64,000 bases of DNA from Pseudomonadota bacterium. GTDB taxonomy: Bacteria; Pseudomonadota; Gammaproteobacteria; Burkholderiales; Burkholderiaceae_C. The notes under the pieces were generated by a model, which was not told the origin of the DNA, searched no databases, and saw only the letters and a program-made list of their open reading frames with translations. The DNA lies in the NCBI GenBank assembly GCA_021819435.1, contig JAKARB010000003.1, positions 62,001 to 126,000 on the forward strand, given 5' to 3'. Positions 28,466-37,658 of the stretch are shown here, in pieces. Position numbers and translations under genes: made by a program. The number at the start of each line of letters is the position of its first letter. Position 1 is the stretch's first letter.

Positions 28466-29773
28466 TCACCCCTTCGCCACGGCACCGGAGGCGGCGGCGG
28501 GCTTGGGTGCCCCCGCTTTCAAAGGCTCTTTCGTCGACTCTTTCGGTGCTTCCTTCGCGCGCACCTTCTCCCCCTCCTCGATGGTGTCTGGCGGATTCAG
28601 CACAACCGCTTCGCCTTCGACCAGCCCATCGGTCACCTCGACCGCCCGCCCCAAATCGCGACCCAGCTTGACCGGCGCCATGCGCAAGGTCTGGTCAGCA
28701 TTGAGCACCGCCACACGCGGGCCGTCCTGACGGAATTGCAAGGCCGTTGGCGGCAACAACAAGGTCTTCTGAGCACCCGATAGCTGCAGCCCCACCTCGA
28801 CGTACGTGCCGGGTCGCAACTGGCCAGCGCGGTTGGCCACGCCCACTTCCACCTGCACCGATCGGGTGGCCGGGTCGATGCCACCGGCGATGCGGCGCAC
28901 CTGGCCAGACAGCTTGACCTGGGGCCGCTCCAGCAGGCGCAGGCTCACGTCCTGGCCCACCTTCACGCCTTCGATGTGGCTCTGCGGCACGGCCACGCTC
29001 AGCCTCAACTCGTCGTCCTGAGCCAGGTAGAACAGCTCGCGGTTGGTGCTGGCGCTGCCCGCAGCCACCAGCGCGCCCACCTCGACATTGCGACGCACGA
29101 CCACCCCATCGAACGGGGCCACGATGCGCCCGAAGCGCTGCAAGGCCTCCAGGCGCTGGACGTTCGCATGCGCGGCCGCCAGGTCGGCCTGGGCCGACTG
29201 AAACGCGGCGCGGCGCTCATCGAGCTCCTGCTGCGAAACAGCGTTGCTGCTGCGCAAGCCCTCCCAACGCGCCAGCGAAGCCTGCGTGAGGCTCAGGCGG
29301 GCCTGGATTTGCTGAGCCGTGGCACGGGCCTGGGCCAGGTCCTGATCGACCTCTGGCGTGTCGATCACGGCGAGCAAATCGCCCTGCCTGACACGGTCGC
29401 CGATGTCCTTGTGCCAGGACTTCACGTAGCCATTGGTGCGCGCATGGATGGCCGCCTCCTGCCGGCCCTTGAGCGTGGCGGGCAGGTTCAGCGTGCGTTG
29501 TCCTTTGGCCACCTCCGGCCGAGCGAACAGCACAGAACGAACAGCCGACTCACGCGTTTCAAGGGCCACAGCCTTGGCGTGAGCCACGTTCACGTAGGCA
29601 CGCACTCCGCCTGCCACGGCCAGCAGGCCGAGCAAGCCCCAAGCCCAACGCGTGGCGCGGCCCAGGACCCGGCTGTCACCTGCTGCCCCGCCGATGTCGG
29701 TTTCGGCGCGAGGCAGGTGATGTGACGCGCCCTCATCTTCCGGGACTCCGATGGGATTGAGCAATGCGTTCAT
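28466..29773 (-). CDS. RND efflux periplasmic adaptor (HlyD/MFP family)
   Basis: 435 aa from the ATG at 29773, which overlaps the RND stop by ATGA; the longer track start is a shadow. A single N-terminal helix (WAWGLLGLLAVAGGVRAYV) is followed by a lipoyl half (GRQEAAIHARTNGYVKSWHKDIGDRV), a coiled-coil hairpin (DLAQARATAQQIQ to LAAAHANVQRLE), the second lipoyl half (GRIVAPFDGVVVRR) and beta-barrel domains. The tail is Lys/Ala/Pro-rich. It links the inner-membrane RND pump to an outer-membrane factor, but no TolC-like gene is present in the window. Confidence 0.92.
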   Translation of the reverse strand: MNALLNPIGVPEDEGASHHLPRAETDIGGAAGDSRVLGRATRWAWGLLGLLAVAGGVRAYVNVAHAKAVALETRESAVRSVLFARPEVAKGQRTLNLPATLKGRQEAAIHARTNGYVKSWHKDIGDRVRQGDLLAVIDTPEVDQDLAQARATAQQIQARLSLTQASLARWEGLRSSNAVSQQELDERRAAFQSAQADLAAAHANVQRLEALQRFGRIVAPFDGVVVRRNVEVGALVAAGSASTNRELFYLAQDDELRLSVAVPQSHIEGVKVGQDVSLRLLERPQVKLSGQVRRIAGGIDPATRSVQVEVGVANRAGQLRPGTYVEVGLQLSGAQKTLLLPPTALQFRQDGPRVAVLNADQTLRMAPVKLGRDLGRAVEVTDGLVEGEAVVLNPPDTIEEGEKVRAKEAPKESTKEPLKAGAPKPAAASGAVAKG

Positions 29774-32700
29774 GGGACCTGGACGGGTTCGAGGTTGAAA
29801 GGAGCGGCGGGCGAAGAAGAACGGAAGGGGCGGCGCGCTTGCAGCCAGGCGTGCACACCGGCATAGACCAGCGGCACGAAGAGCAGCGTCGACAGCGTGG
29901 CCGCCATGAGGCCGCCGATGACGGCGCGCCCGAGCGGGGCGTTCTGCTCGCCGCCTTCGCCCAGGCCCAGCGCCATCGGCACCATGCCGATGACCATGGC
30001 CAGCGCCGTCATGAGCACCGGACGCAGCCGGGTGGAACCAGCTTGCAGCGCCGCCGTCAGCGCGGGCACGCCCTCGGCGAGGCGCTGCCGCGCGAAGGAC
30101 ACCACCAGGATGCTGTTGGCCGTGGCCACGCCCACCGTCATGATGGCGCCGGTGAGCGCGGGCACCGACAGCGATGTGCCACTGAGGTAGAGCATCCAGG
30201 CAATGCCACCCAGCGCCGCCGGCAGCCCGCTGAGGATGAGGGCCGCATCCAGCCACGACTGGAAATGCACGACGAGCAGCAGATACACCAGCACCACCGC
30301 CACCGCCAGGCCCGAGAAGAGCGCGCCATGAGCCGTGTTCAAGGTATCGACCTGGCCGCGCACGGTGATCTCGGAGCCCCTCGGCAGCTTGTCGCGCACA
30401 TCGTCGATCAGGCGCTCGATGTCGGCGTAGGTGCCGCCCAGGTCGCGGCCTTCGACGCCCACATGGATGTCGAGCACGTTGGCGATGTTGTAGTGGGAGA
30501 CGTTGCCTTGCAGGCTGATGGGCTTGACCTGAACGAGGCCGCCCAGCACCTGCGGCTCGCGCGCCTGGCCCGCGCCTGACGTGCTGTTCGGCACGTTGAC
30601 AGGCAGGCTCAGCATCGCACCCAGGCTGTCGATCTGCTGCTGAGGCACCTGCACCGCCACGTTGTAGACCGTGCCGTTGACCGGGTTGAGCCAGTAAGTG
30701 GGCGCGGTCTGGAAGCTCGAACTCATCGACACCATCACGTTCTGCGCCACGTCGCGCGCCACCAGCCCCGTCTGGGCCAGCGCGGCGCGGTCCATCTCCA
30801 GCGAGATGGCGCGGCGATTGAAACGCTGGTGCAGGGTCACGTCCACCGCGCCTGGAACCTGGCGCACCTGGTTGATGAGCTCGGTGGCCACGGCCAGGTT
30901 CTCGTCGGTTTTGTTGCCCTGGATCTGGATGTCGATGGGCGCGCTCAACCCGAAATTGAGCGTCTGGCTGACCATGTCGGCGGGCTGGAAGAAAAACTCG
31001 TTGCCAGGGAACCTTTGCGGCAACTCGCGACGCAGGGTTCGGATGTGCTCAGCCACCTTGCGCAAGCCTGGCTGCAGGGTCACCAAGACCTCGGCATCGC
31101 TGCTGTCGAATGTGCCGTTGTTGTTGTAGAGCGTGTTGTAGGGCGAATAGGGACCGCCCACGATGTCGACGATGCCAACCAGCTCATCAGCCGGGATCAG
31201 CTTGCGGATGTGAGCCTCCACCTGGTCGATGAAAACCGGCATCTCCTCGATGCGGGTGCCCAGCGGGGCGCGCACATGCAGGCGGATCTGCCCGGCGTCG
31301 ACCACTGGGAAGAAGTCCCGGCCGAGCACGGCGAACAGGCCGCATGACAACACGGTCAGCAACATGAAGGCAGCGCCCACCCGACGCCTGCGCCGCAACA
31401 AGGCCGCCAGGAACACCGTGTAACCCTGACGGAATCGCTCGAACCAAGCCTCGAACGCCAGGTGGATGCGGCGCAGCGGCCCGGCCTGCCCTCGCGCGCG
31501 CCCGCCCGAGCGCGCCTGATGCCGCATCAAATACATCACCAGCGTGGGCACCAGGGTGCGCGACAGCACATAAGAGGCCAACATCGCGAACACCACGGCC
31601 AGCGCCAGCGGCTTGAAAAGCTGGCCCGCCACGCCAGGCAGGAACAGCATCGGCACGAAGACGATGCAGATGCACAGCGTGGCAACCAAGGCCGGCCCGG
31701 CGATTTCGCGAGCCCCATCGAGGATGGCCTGGACCGGTTCCTTGCCCATGTGCAAGTGGCGCTCGACGTTCTCGATCTCGACCGTGGCATCGTCCACCAA
31801 GATGCCAACGGCCAGCGCCAGCCCACCCAGGCTCATGATGTTGACCGTCTCGCCGATGAGGTGCAGCGTGATCAAAGACACCAGGATGGACAGCGGGATG
31901 GACACCGCGACGATGGCCGTGCTGCGCCAGTTGCCGAGGAAGAGCAACAGCAGAGCCGCCGTCAGGCAACCCGCGATGAGGGCTTCGTGCACGACCGACT
32001 GGATCGCCGCATCGACGAACACCGACTGGTCGGCCAGCGGCGAGACGGTGATGTCTTCGGGCAGGCTCTGGGTGAAGCGCGGCAGGTCTCGGCGTATCTG
32101 CCGGATGATGTCCAGCGTGGACGCCGTGCCGTTCTTGAGCACGGTCATCAAAAGCCCCCGCTCGCCATCGCGGCGCACCACCGTTGTCTGGGCCTGGAAG
32201 CCATCCTTGACCTGGGCAACGTCACGCACGAACACCGTGTTGCCGTTGACCGTGGTGATGGGGATGTCGCCCAGCCCCTGCATGGTGGCGGGCGACCCGT
32301 TGAGCTGAACACTCACTTCCTGCGCGCCGATCTTGGCCGAGCCGGAAGGCAGCGTCAGGTTCTGCACATTCAAGGCATTGACCACGTCAACCGCAGTCAG
32401 GCCACGGGCCGCCAGAGCCGGGCCATCGAGGTCAACAGACACCTGTCGAAAGCGCCCGCCATAAGGCGCCGTCACCGCCACACCCGGCACGGTGATGAGC
32501 TTGGTGCGCAGGACGTTGAAGGCCTGCTCGTTGAGCTCCTGCTCGCTGCGGATCGGGCTGCTGATGCCCAACTGCAAGATGGGCAGGTCGGTGGCGCTGT
32601 ACTTGATGATGGTGGGCGGGGTCGCGCCCGCTGGCAGCGAACGCAGGGCGGCCTGTGTGCTGGAGACCACCTGCGCGATCGCCGTGGCCTGGTCCACCTG

Positions 32701-32994
32701 GGGCTGGAAGAACACCTTGATGATGCCCAGGCCGGCCATGGTCTGCGACTCGGTGTGTTCCATGTCGCTGACCGCGTTGGCCAGGTTGCGCTCGATCGGC
32801 GTGATGATGCGGTCGGTCATCTCCTTGGCGTTCAGGCCGTTGTAGCTCATCAGGATGGCCACGACCGGCACATCGATCTTCGGGAAGACATCGACCGGTG
32901 CCTTGCGCAACAGCAAGGGCGCGGCCAGCAGGATCAACAAGGCCCCGACGAGGAAGGTGTAGGGGCGCCGCAGGGCGACTTGGACGATCCACAT
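29770..32994 (-). CDS. RND efflux transporter, inner-membrane permease
   Basis: 1074-aa HAE1/AcrB-type RND protein with twelve membrane helices in two repeats and two large periplasmic loops. The proton-relay region of helix 4 reads GILVDDATVEIENVERHL. The start MWIVQVALRRPYTFLVGALLILLAAPLL is normal. It lies last-but-one in the minus-strand block that begins with the DUF1549/DUF1553 gene; only 16 bp separate it from the lectin-like gene. It could export a toxic product of that block. Drug or metal specificity cannot be told. Confidence 0.94.
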   Translation of the reverse strand: MWIVQVALRRPYTFLVGALLILLAAPLLLRKAPVDVFPKIDVPVVAILMSYNGLNAKEMTDRIITPIERNLANAVSDMEHTESQTMAGLGIIKVFFQPQVDQATAIAQVVSSTQAALRSLPAGATPPTIIKYSATDLPILQLGISSPIRSEQELNEQAFNVLRTKLITVPGVAVTAPYGGRFRQVSVDLDGPALAARGLTAVDVVNALNVQNLTLPSGSAKIGAQEVSVQLNGSPATMQGLGDIPITTVNGNTVFVRDVAQVKDGFQAQTTVVRRDGERGLLMTVLKNGTASTLDIIRQIRRDLPRFTQSLPEDITVSPLADQSVFVDAAIQSVVHEALIAGCLTAALLLLFLGNWRSTAIVAVSIPLSILVSLITLHLIGETVNIMSLGGLALAVGILVDDATVEIENVERHLHMGKEPVQAILDGAREIAGPALVATLCICIVFVPMLFLPGVAGQLFKPLALAVVFAMLASYVLSRTLVPTLVMYLMRHQARSGGRARGQAGPLRRIHLAFEAWFERFRQGYTVFLAALLRRRRRVGAAFMLLTVLSCGLFAVLGRDFFPVVDAGQIRLHVRAPLGTRIEEMPVFIDQVEAHIRKLIPADELVGIVDIVGGPYSPYNTLYNNNGTFDSSDAEVLVTLQPGLRKVAEHIRTLRRELPQRFPGNEFFFQPADMVSQTLNFGLSAPIDIQIQGNKTDENLAVATELINQVRQVPGAVDVTLHQRFNRRAISLEMDRAALAQTGLVARDVAQNVMVSMSSSFQTAPTYWLNPVNGTVYNVAVQVPQQQIDSLGAMLSLPVNVPNSTSGAGQAREPQVLGGLVQVKPISLQGNVSHYNIANVLDIHVGVEGRDLGGTYADIERLIDDVRDKLPRGSEITVRGQVDTLNTAHGALFSGLAVAVVLVYLLLVVHFQSWLDAALILSGLPAALGGIAWMLYLSGTSLSVPALTGAIMTVGVATANSILVVSFARQRLAEGVPALTAALQAGSTRLRPVLMTALAMVIGMVPMALGLGEGGEQNAPLGRAVIGGLMAATLSTLLFVPLVYAGVHAWLQARRPFRSSSPAAPFNLEPVQVP

Positions 32995-33010
32995 GGCCGC
33001 GCGCTCCGGG

Positions 33011-33760
33011 TCACTTCGCCGCGAAGCAGTAGAAGTAACCGGCGCCGCCCGTGCTCACCAGCTTGGGCTGGCTGCAGCCACGGCTGGCGTGGGCCGAGTT
33101 CCACGACAGCGCGGTGTGCACACCCCCCGTGCGGTCGAAGTGGCCCACCTGCACGGCGCCGTCTTCGGCGCTGCTCGTGTAGTTCTTGCACGTGCGATCG
33201 GAGGTGTCGTTGACGAAGGCGCGGCCATCGGGCTGCGAGCCGGTCAGGATGTCGTGCTCGTTGGGTGTGTCGCCAGCGCGCTTGACGGGCTGCCCCTGCT
33301 CGGTGAGCGCCGTGGCCCAGTTGATGGCGTTGCCGATTCGTGCATCTTCGAGGTTGTCGCCATGCAGGTGGGCCACATCGCGCGCGATCAACGCACCCTT
33401 GACATTGAACCAGGGGCCGGTGCCGATGCGGTCGCGGGCATTGATGGCGGGCTTGCCATCCCACGACTGGGTGCTCAGGTAGGCGCGCCAGGTGCGGTTG
33501 CCCGCACCCACCGCCGCAGCCAGCTTCTGGCAGTGCGCATCGGCGCCTGCAAGACCACCCAGGTCGGCGCCCTTGCCCGAGCCCACGCTGGTCACGAAGA
33601 AGCTGAACGGGCCGGTCTCGCGGTTGGCCGGCAAAGGCGCCGTGGCCACCGGTGCCGACTGGGCCAAAGCAGTGGTGCTCACCACCAGGGCGCTCATCAA
33701 AGTGCCCATCAAGGCGCTCATGCGGCCGGTGAGCACAGGGGAAACGAAATGAACTCTCAT
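33011..33760 (-). CDS. Secreted lectin-like protein, unknown function
   Basis: 249 aa from the ATG at 33760 (MRVHFVSPV). A signal peptide ends near TTALAQ. The mature part contains SFFVTSVGSGKGADLGGLAGADAHC-type start, WRAYLSTQ, and four or more cysteines (HCQKLA, TCKNY, RGCSQ, YFYCF) placed as in C-type-lectin-like folds. I recognise the general pattern of small exported proteins of this type but not a precise function. It lies between cytochrome c' and the RND gene with 7-bp and 16-bp gaps, so it is part of the same operon. Confidence 0.65.
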   Translation of the reverse strand: MRVHFVSPVLTGRMSALMGTLMSALVVSTTALAQSAPVATAPLPANRETGPFSFFVTSVGSGKGADLGGLAGADAHCQKLAAAVGAGNRTWRAYLSTQSWDGKPAINARDRIGTGPWFNVKGALIARDVAHLHGDNLEDARIGNAINWATALTEQGQPVKRAGDTPNEHDILTGSQPDGRAFVNDTSDRTCKNYTSSAEDGAVQVGHFDRTGGVHTALSWNSAHASRGCSQPKLVSTGGAGYFYCFAAK

Positions 33761-33767
33761 GGCGTCA

Positions 33768-34244
33768 TCAGTCCTTCTTGCGGAAATCGTCGTGGCAGGC
33801 CTTGCAGGTGCCTTGCAGCTTGCCCAGTTGGGCCTTGATCTGGGCGACATCGCCCAGGGCGGCAACGCGGGCGAGCTCGTTGGCTTCCTTGTTGAAGGCG
33901 GCGGCCACTTCACCAGCCTTCTTGTCGGTGAAGAGCTCCGGTTTGACGGCGGTTTCCTTCCAGCCCTTGCCGGTTTCAGTGCCAGGCGCGAAGAGCGCGC
34001 CCAGGCCTGAATTGGCCAGCGCCGCGATGGTGTTGGCGGCCTTGATGACGTCTTCCTTGTTGTAGGTGCCTTCAATGTTGGCCTTGACGCGGCCCGTGTT
34101 CCAGGCGATGACCTGGTAGGCCGACTGGCGCCACTTGATCAGTTGCTCGGGCTTGGGGGCCTGCTGCGCCTGGACGGACTGAGCAGCCACCAGGGTGGCC
34201 AGGGCCAGGCCGATGATGGCGCCGATGCGGGTGCTTGATTTCAT
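33768..34244 (-). CDS. Cytochrome c' (class II)
   Basis: 158 aa from the ATG at 34244. Signal peptide to VQAQQ, then a four-helix-bundle sequence ending with the haem site CKACHDDFRKKD close to the C-terminus, the hallmark of class II cytochromes c. The early IKWRQSAYQVIAWNTGRVK helix fits cytochrome c'. Such proteins bind NO or pass electrons; here it is probably an electron carrier or gas scavenger in the operon. It needs the Ccm system for haem attachment. Confidence 0.88.
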   Translation of the reverse strand: MKSSTRIGAIIGLALATLVAAQSVQAQQAPKPEQLIKWRQSAYQVIAWNTGRVKANIEGTYNKEDVIKAANTIAALANSGLGALFAPGTETGKGWKETAVKPELFTDKKAGEVAAAFNKEANELARVAALGDVAQIKAQLGKLQGTCKACHDDFRKKD

Positions 34245-34290
34245 GGTCTTCCTTGTGGTGGGTTGAGGATGAACTCGTGGGTGCAAAAAA

Positions 34291-34890
34291 TCAGGACTTG
34301 CGCGCCTTGCCGGCGCCAAGCTGCTGAACGATTTCCAGCGCCTTCTGCACATTGGCATCGGGCGCGACACCACCCACCGTTGCGGCGACACGGCCATCCG
34401 GTGTGACGATGAAGGTGGTGCGGTCGGTGCGGGCGTGGTCGATCTCGACGCCGCGTGTGTCCTTGCGGCCGGCCGGGATCTCGGTGATCGGCAAGTCGAA
34501 CGCGCGGGCCACTTTGCCGTCGGCATCCGAGGCCACCGGGATCTTGCCGGCGCAGAACTGCGGGTCGGCAGAGAACTCGTTGAGGCGGGCGATGCTGTCG
34601 AGCGAGACCCCGATGATCGTGGCGCCAGCGGCGGCGAACTTCTCTGCGTTTTCGGCGAACAGGTGGGCCTGCACGTTGCAACCGTTGGTGAAAGCCGATG
34701 GGTAGAAATAGACGACGACCGGCCCCTTCTTGAGCGCGTCCTTCAAGGCGTAACTGAAGGGCTTGCCGGCCTGCGAGGCTTGCAGCTTGAAATCGGGGGC
34801 GGCATCGCCCTCTTTGAGCGCGGCCTGGGCCGGCAGGGCCAGCCAGGCGGCAGACAGCGCGAGGGCTGCGGCGGTGAAGGTCGTTTTCAT
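34291..34890 (-). CDS. Secreted peroxiredoxin
   Basis: 199 aa from the ATG at 34890 (MKTTFTAAALALSAAW). Signal peptide to PAQAAL, then APDFKLQ and the peroxidatic region FYPSAFTNGCNVQAHLF with a possible resolving Cys in DPQFCAGKIP. It resembles BCP/AhpC-type thiol peroxidases. A periplasmic peroxidase in a cytochrome operon suggests that the chemistry makes peroxide or reactive sulfur species. Gap to the neighbouring cytochrome genes is 46-61 bp. Confidence 0.85.
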   Translation of the reverse strand: MKTTFTAAALALSAAWLALPAQAALKEGDAAPDFKLQASQAGKPFSYALKDALKKGPVVVYFYPSAFTNGCNVQAHLFAENAEKFAAAGATIIGVSLDSIARLNEFSADPQFCAGKIPVASDADGKVARAFDLPITEIPAGRKDTRGVEIDHARTDRTTFIVTPDGRVAATVGGVAPDANVQKALEIVQQLGAGKARKS

Positions 34891-34951
34891 GTGGGTGAGT
34901 CCGGTTTGAACGAAATGAGGGAACAACGTTTTGTGAGGGGCATCAAGCGGC

Positions 34952-35653
34952 CTACAGGCCGGAGAGGTGCGTGGCCAAGGCTTCGATCTCGGCATCGGTG
35001 AGGGCATGCGTGACCAGGTTCATGACTTGCCCGGCGCTGTTGCGGCGATCACCGCTGCGCCAGTCGCGCAACTGCTTGTCGAGGTAACGCCACTCTTGCC
35101 CGCCAATCCTGGGCGCCAGCGCTTGGTCTCGTCCTCCCCGCCCATCTGTGCCATGGCAGCTTGCACAAGACACCACGCCACGCGCGGCATCGCCTTGTTC
35201 ATACAAAGCCCGGCCGATGGCGCTCACGTCCTTCGGATCACCTTTCATGGCAGGCAGGCCGGAGAAGTACGCCGCGATGTCGGCCGCGTCTTCGTCGGTG
35301 ATGCTGCGCGCCATGATGGCCATCTGGTCATGCTTGCGGTCGCCCGAGCGGAAGTCCCTGATCTGCTTGAGGAAGTAAGAGGCATCTTGTCCCGCCAGGC
35401 GAGCGAACTTGCCTTCTGGTCCGTTGCTGTGCCCCTGGCCCTGTCCGTCGACGCCATGGCATTCGATGCAGCGCTCCGAATCGGCTTTCTCCCGCCCCAG
35501 CGCCGCATCGCCCTGCCCAGCGGGCGCGGGCCTTGGCACCGGGGCGGCAGACTTGGTGGCGGCGGTGCGGCCCTTGTTGGCAACGCCCGCCATCGCCCAC
35601 GACGACAGCAGCAGCAACGTGATCAGCACCACGCCCTGAATCGCGCTCTTCAC
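34952..35653 (-). CDS. Di-haem cytochrome c (c4-like)
   Basis: 233 aa. I chose the GTG at 35653 because AAGGAACGAGCT precedes it and the track start at 35701 overlaps the previous gene. Signal helix LITLLLLSSWAMA, then two cytochrome c domains, each with a haem motif: CIECHGVDGQGQG and CASCHGTDGRGG. The duplicated arrangement and the DFRSGDRK/DWRSGDRR segments match cytochrome c4-type or c553-like periplasmic electron carriers. Confidence 0.88.
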   Translation of the reverse strand: MKSAIQGVVLITLLLLSSWAMAGVANKGRTAATKSAAPVPRPAPAGQGDAALGREKADSERCIECHGVDGQGQGHSNGPEGKFARLAGQDASYFLKQIRDFRSGDRKHDQMAIMARSITDEDAADIAAYFSGLPAMKGDPKDVSAIGRALYEQGDAARGVVSCASCHGTDGRGGRDQALAPRIGGQEWRYLDKQLRDWRSGDRRNSAGQVMNLVTHALTDAEIEALATHLSGL

Positions 35654-35673
35654 AGCTCGTTCCTTCACGCGAA

Positions 35674-36054
35674 TCAGGATTGTTTGTAGAAGGTGTGGCA
35701 AGCACGACAGGTTCGAGCCAGCTCCGTGGCCGAGTCCGATGCGCCCTCGAAGTCCTTGGCACCGACCTGATCGCGGATCTTCTTGGTCAGCGTCAGGCTC
35801 TTGCGCGACAGCTCCAGGCCATCAGGCGCGTCGGGCTTGGCCTGGTAATGGCCTTCAACGACCTTGAACAACTCATGCAGTTCCTCGGCATCCTTGATCG
35901 ATGCAGGGGCATCGCGCAGGGCGATGCTGGAAGCCATGCTCTTGTTGACGTCCTCCACGTTTTGCATCAGCTCCATGTCCAGCACCGCATTGGCGGCATG
36001 GGCGAAACCGATGGCCAGGAAAAGCCCCCCCAGGGGGATGAACAGCTTTCGCAT
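35674..36054 (-). CDS. Small c-type cytochrome
   Basis: 126 aa from the ATG at 36054 (MRKLFIPLGGLFLAIGFAHA). The haem motif CRACHTFYKQS lies at the very C-terminus, as in class II (cytochrome c'/c556) proteins; the chain before it is helical and charged. It follows the DUF1501 gene by 87 bp. Likely a periplasmic electron acceptor for the neighbouring enzymes. Confidence 0.85.
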   Translation of the reverse strand: MRKLFIPLGGLFLAIGFAHAANAVLDMELMQNVEDVNKSMASSIALRDAPASIKDAEELHELFKVVEGHYQAKPDAPDGLELSRKSLTLTKKIRDQVGAKDFEGASDSATELARTCRACHTFYKQS

Positions 36055-36141
36055 GCGAATCACACTCTCTCCGGCGGGCTCGTTGGGCCCGCTTCTTTGT
36101 TTCAAGGGTGGCGACAACCCGCGTTGCCACCACCCTCGTCA

Positions 36142-37611
36142 TCAGGCCAGGATGTCCTTGATGACCTTGCCGTAAACCACCGTCGGTCGCTCGGAGCGAC
36201 CGTTGTGGATGAAGGTGGTTTTGAGGTGGTCCAGGCCCATCAGGTGCAGCACCGTGGCGTGCAGGTCATAGGTGTCAACCGACTTTTCCTTGTCGGCCAC
36301 TTGCAGGCCAATGTCGTCGGTCTCGCCGTAGGTGAAGCCGGCCTTCAGGCCGCCACCGGCCAGCCACTGCGTGTAGCCCCAGGGGTTGTGGTCGCGGCCG
36401 CTGCCTGACTCACCCCACGATGTGCGCGAGAACTCCGATGTCCACACCACCAGGGTGCTTTCCAGCAGGCCACGCTCCTTGAGGTCGTGCAGCAAACCGG
36501 CAATCGGCTTGTCGACCATGCGTGCCATGACGGCGTGGTTCTGGTCCAGCTCGCTGTGCGCGTCCCAGCTCTGGCGGTCGATCTCCGCGCCTTCGGGGAA
36601 GCCGGAGACCACCTGCACGAAGCGCACACCGTTTTCAACCAAGCGACGTGCGCGCAGCAGCACCTCGCCATAGCTCTGGCTGGTCTTGTCGTTCAAGCCA
36701 TAGAGTTCCTTGGTCGCGGCCGACTCGTTGCTGATGTCGACGGCCTTGGGCGCGGCGGCCTGCATGCGATCGGCCAGTTCGTAAGACTGCAGGCGGGCCT
36801 TCAGCTCGGAGTCGCTGGGATAGCGGTCGGCACCGATGTTGTTCAGGCGCTTGAGCAGGTCCAGCGATGCGCGTTGCTGGGTGGCGCTGCGCAAGTCAGG
36901 TCGATTGAGATAGAGGATGGGGTTCGGCCCCGGACGGAAAGCGGTGCCTTGGTACACAGCAGGCAGGAAGCCTGCCGACCAGTTGACCGAGCCAGCCTGC
37001 GGTTCGCGGTCACCGTTGTAGAGCACCACGTACGAAGGCAGGTCGGGGTTGTTCGAGCCCAGCGCGTAGTTGATCCATGCGCCCAGCGACGGACGGCCCG
37101 GGTTCAGGTCACCGGTGTTGAGCTTGAGGATCGAGATGTCGTGGGTGGCGCCCACGGTCGTGCTCGACTTGATGAAGGTCAGCTTGTCGGCGTGTTGGGC
37201 CAGGTTGGGCAGCAGGTTGGAGAACCAGGCACCGCTTTCGCCATGTTGCTTCCAGGTGCGCTCCTTGGAGGCGTAAAGCTTGCCCACACCGCCTTGTGTG
37301 CTGGTCTTGATGCCCTTGAGGAAGGACGCGGGCACCGGTTGGCCCGCCAGGCGCTCCAGCTCGGGCTTGTAGTCGTACAGGTCGAGCGTGGAAGGAGCAC
37401 CGTTCTGATGCAGCCAGATGACCGACTTGATCTTGCCAGGGAAGTGCGGGGCCTTGGGAGCCAGCGGGTCCACCAGGCTGGCCGACCCAGCCAGTTCGGC
37501 AGCCGTCACAGCGTTGATGGAGCCGATGCCAGGCAGGAAGCCGCCCAGTGCGGCGCCACCCAGACCCAGCCCAGCCTGGCGCAGGAAGGCGCGACGTTGA
37601 TCGATGCTCAT
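36142..37611 (-). CDS. DUF1501 protein (Tat-exported)
   Basis: 489 aa, PF07394 family. The N-terminus has a twin-arginine-type signal (QRRAFLRQAGLGLGGAALGG). Landmarks: VIWLHQNGAPSTLDLYDYKPEL, a region with FIKSSTTVGATHDISILKLNTG, and WTSEFSRTSWGESGSGRDHNPWG; this alkaline-phosphatase/sulfatase-like arrangement of Asp/His near the C-terminus is typical of DUF1501. The biochemical role of the family is not established to my knowledge. DUF1501 genes are usually paired with DUF1549/DUF1553 genes in Planctomycetes, and the same pair is seen here 47 bp apart. Confidence 0.88.
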   Translation of the reverse strand: MSIDQRRAFLRQAGLGLGGAALGGFLPGIGSINAVTAAELAGSASLVDPLAPKAPHFPGKIKSVIWLHQNGAPSTLDLYDYKPELERLAGQPVPASFLKGIKTSTQGGVGKLYASKERTWKQHGESGAWFSNLLPNLAQHADKLTFIKSSTTVGATHDISILKLNTGDLNPGRPSLGAWINYALGSNNPDLPSYVVLYNGDREPQAGSVNWSAGFLPAVYQGTAFRPGPNPILYLNRPDLRSATQQRASLDLLKRLNNIGADRYPSDSELKARLQSYELADRMQAAAPKAVDISNESAATKELYGLNDKTSQSYGEVLLRARRLVENGVRFVQVVSGFPEGAEIDRQSWDAHSELDQNHAVMARMVDKPIAGLLHDLKERGLLESTLVVWTSEFSRTSWGESGSGRDHNPWGYTQWLAGGGLKAGFTYGETDDIGLQVADKEKSVDTYDLHATVLHLMGLDHLKTTFIHNGRSERPTVVYGKVIKDILA

Positions 37612-37658
37612 GTTGATTCCTTGTTTTGAAAATGAAAGGTTCGATTCACAGGCTTCGG

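Noticed and set aside
31462-33213. 583-aa plus-strand ORF opposite the RND permease
   Set aside because: Antisense shadow with no recognisable domain.
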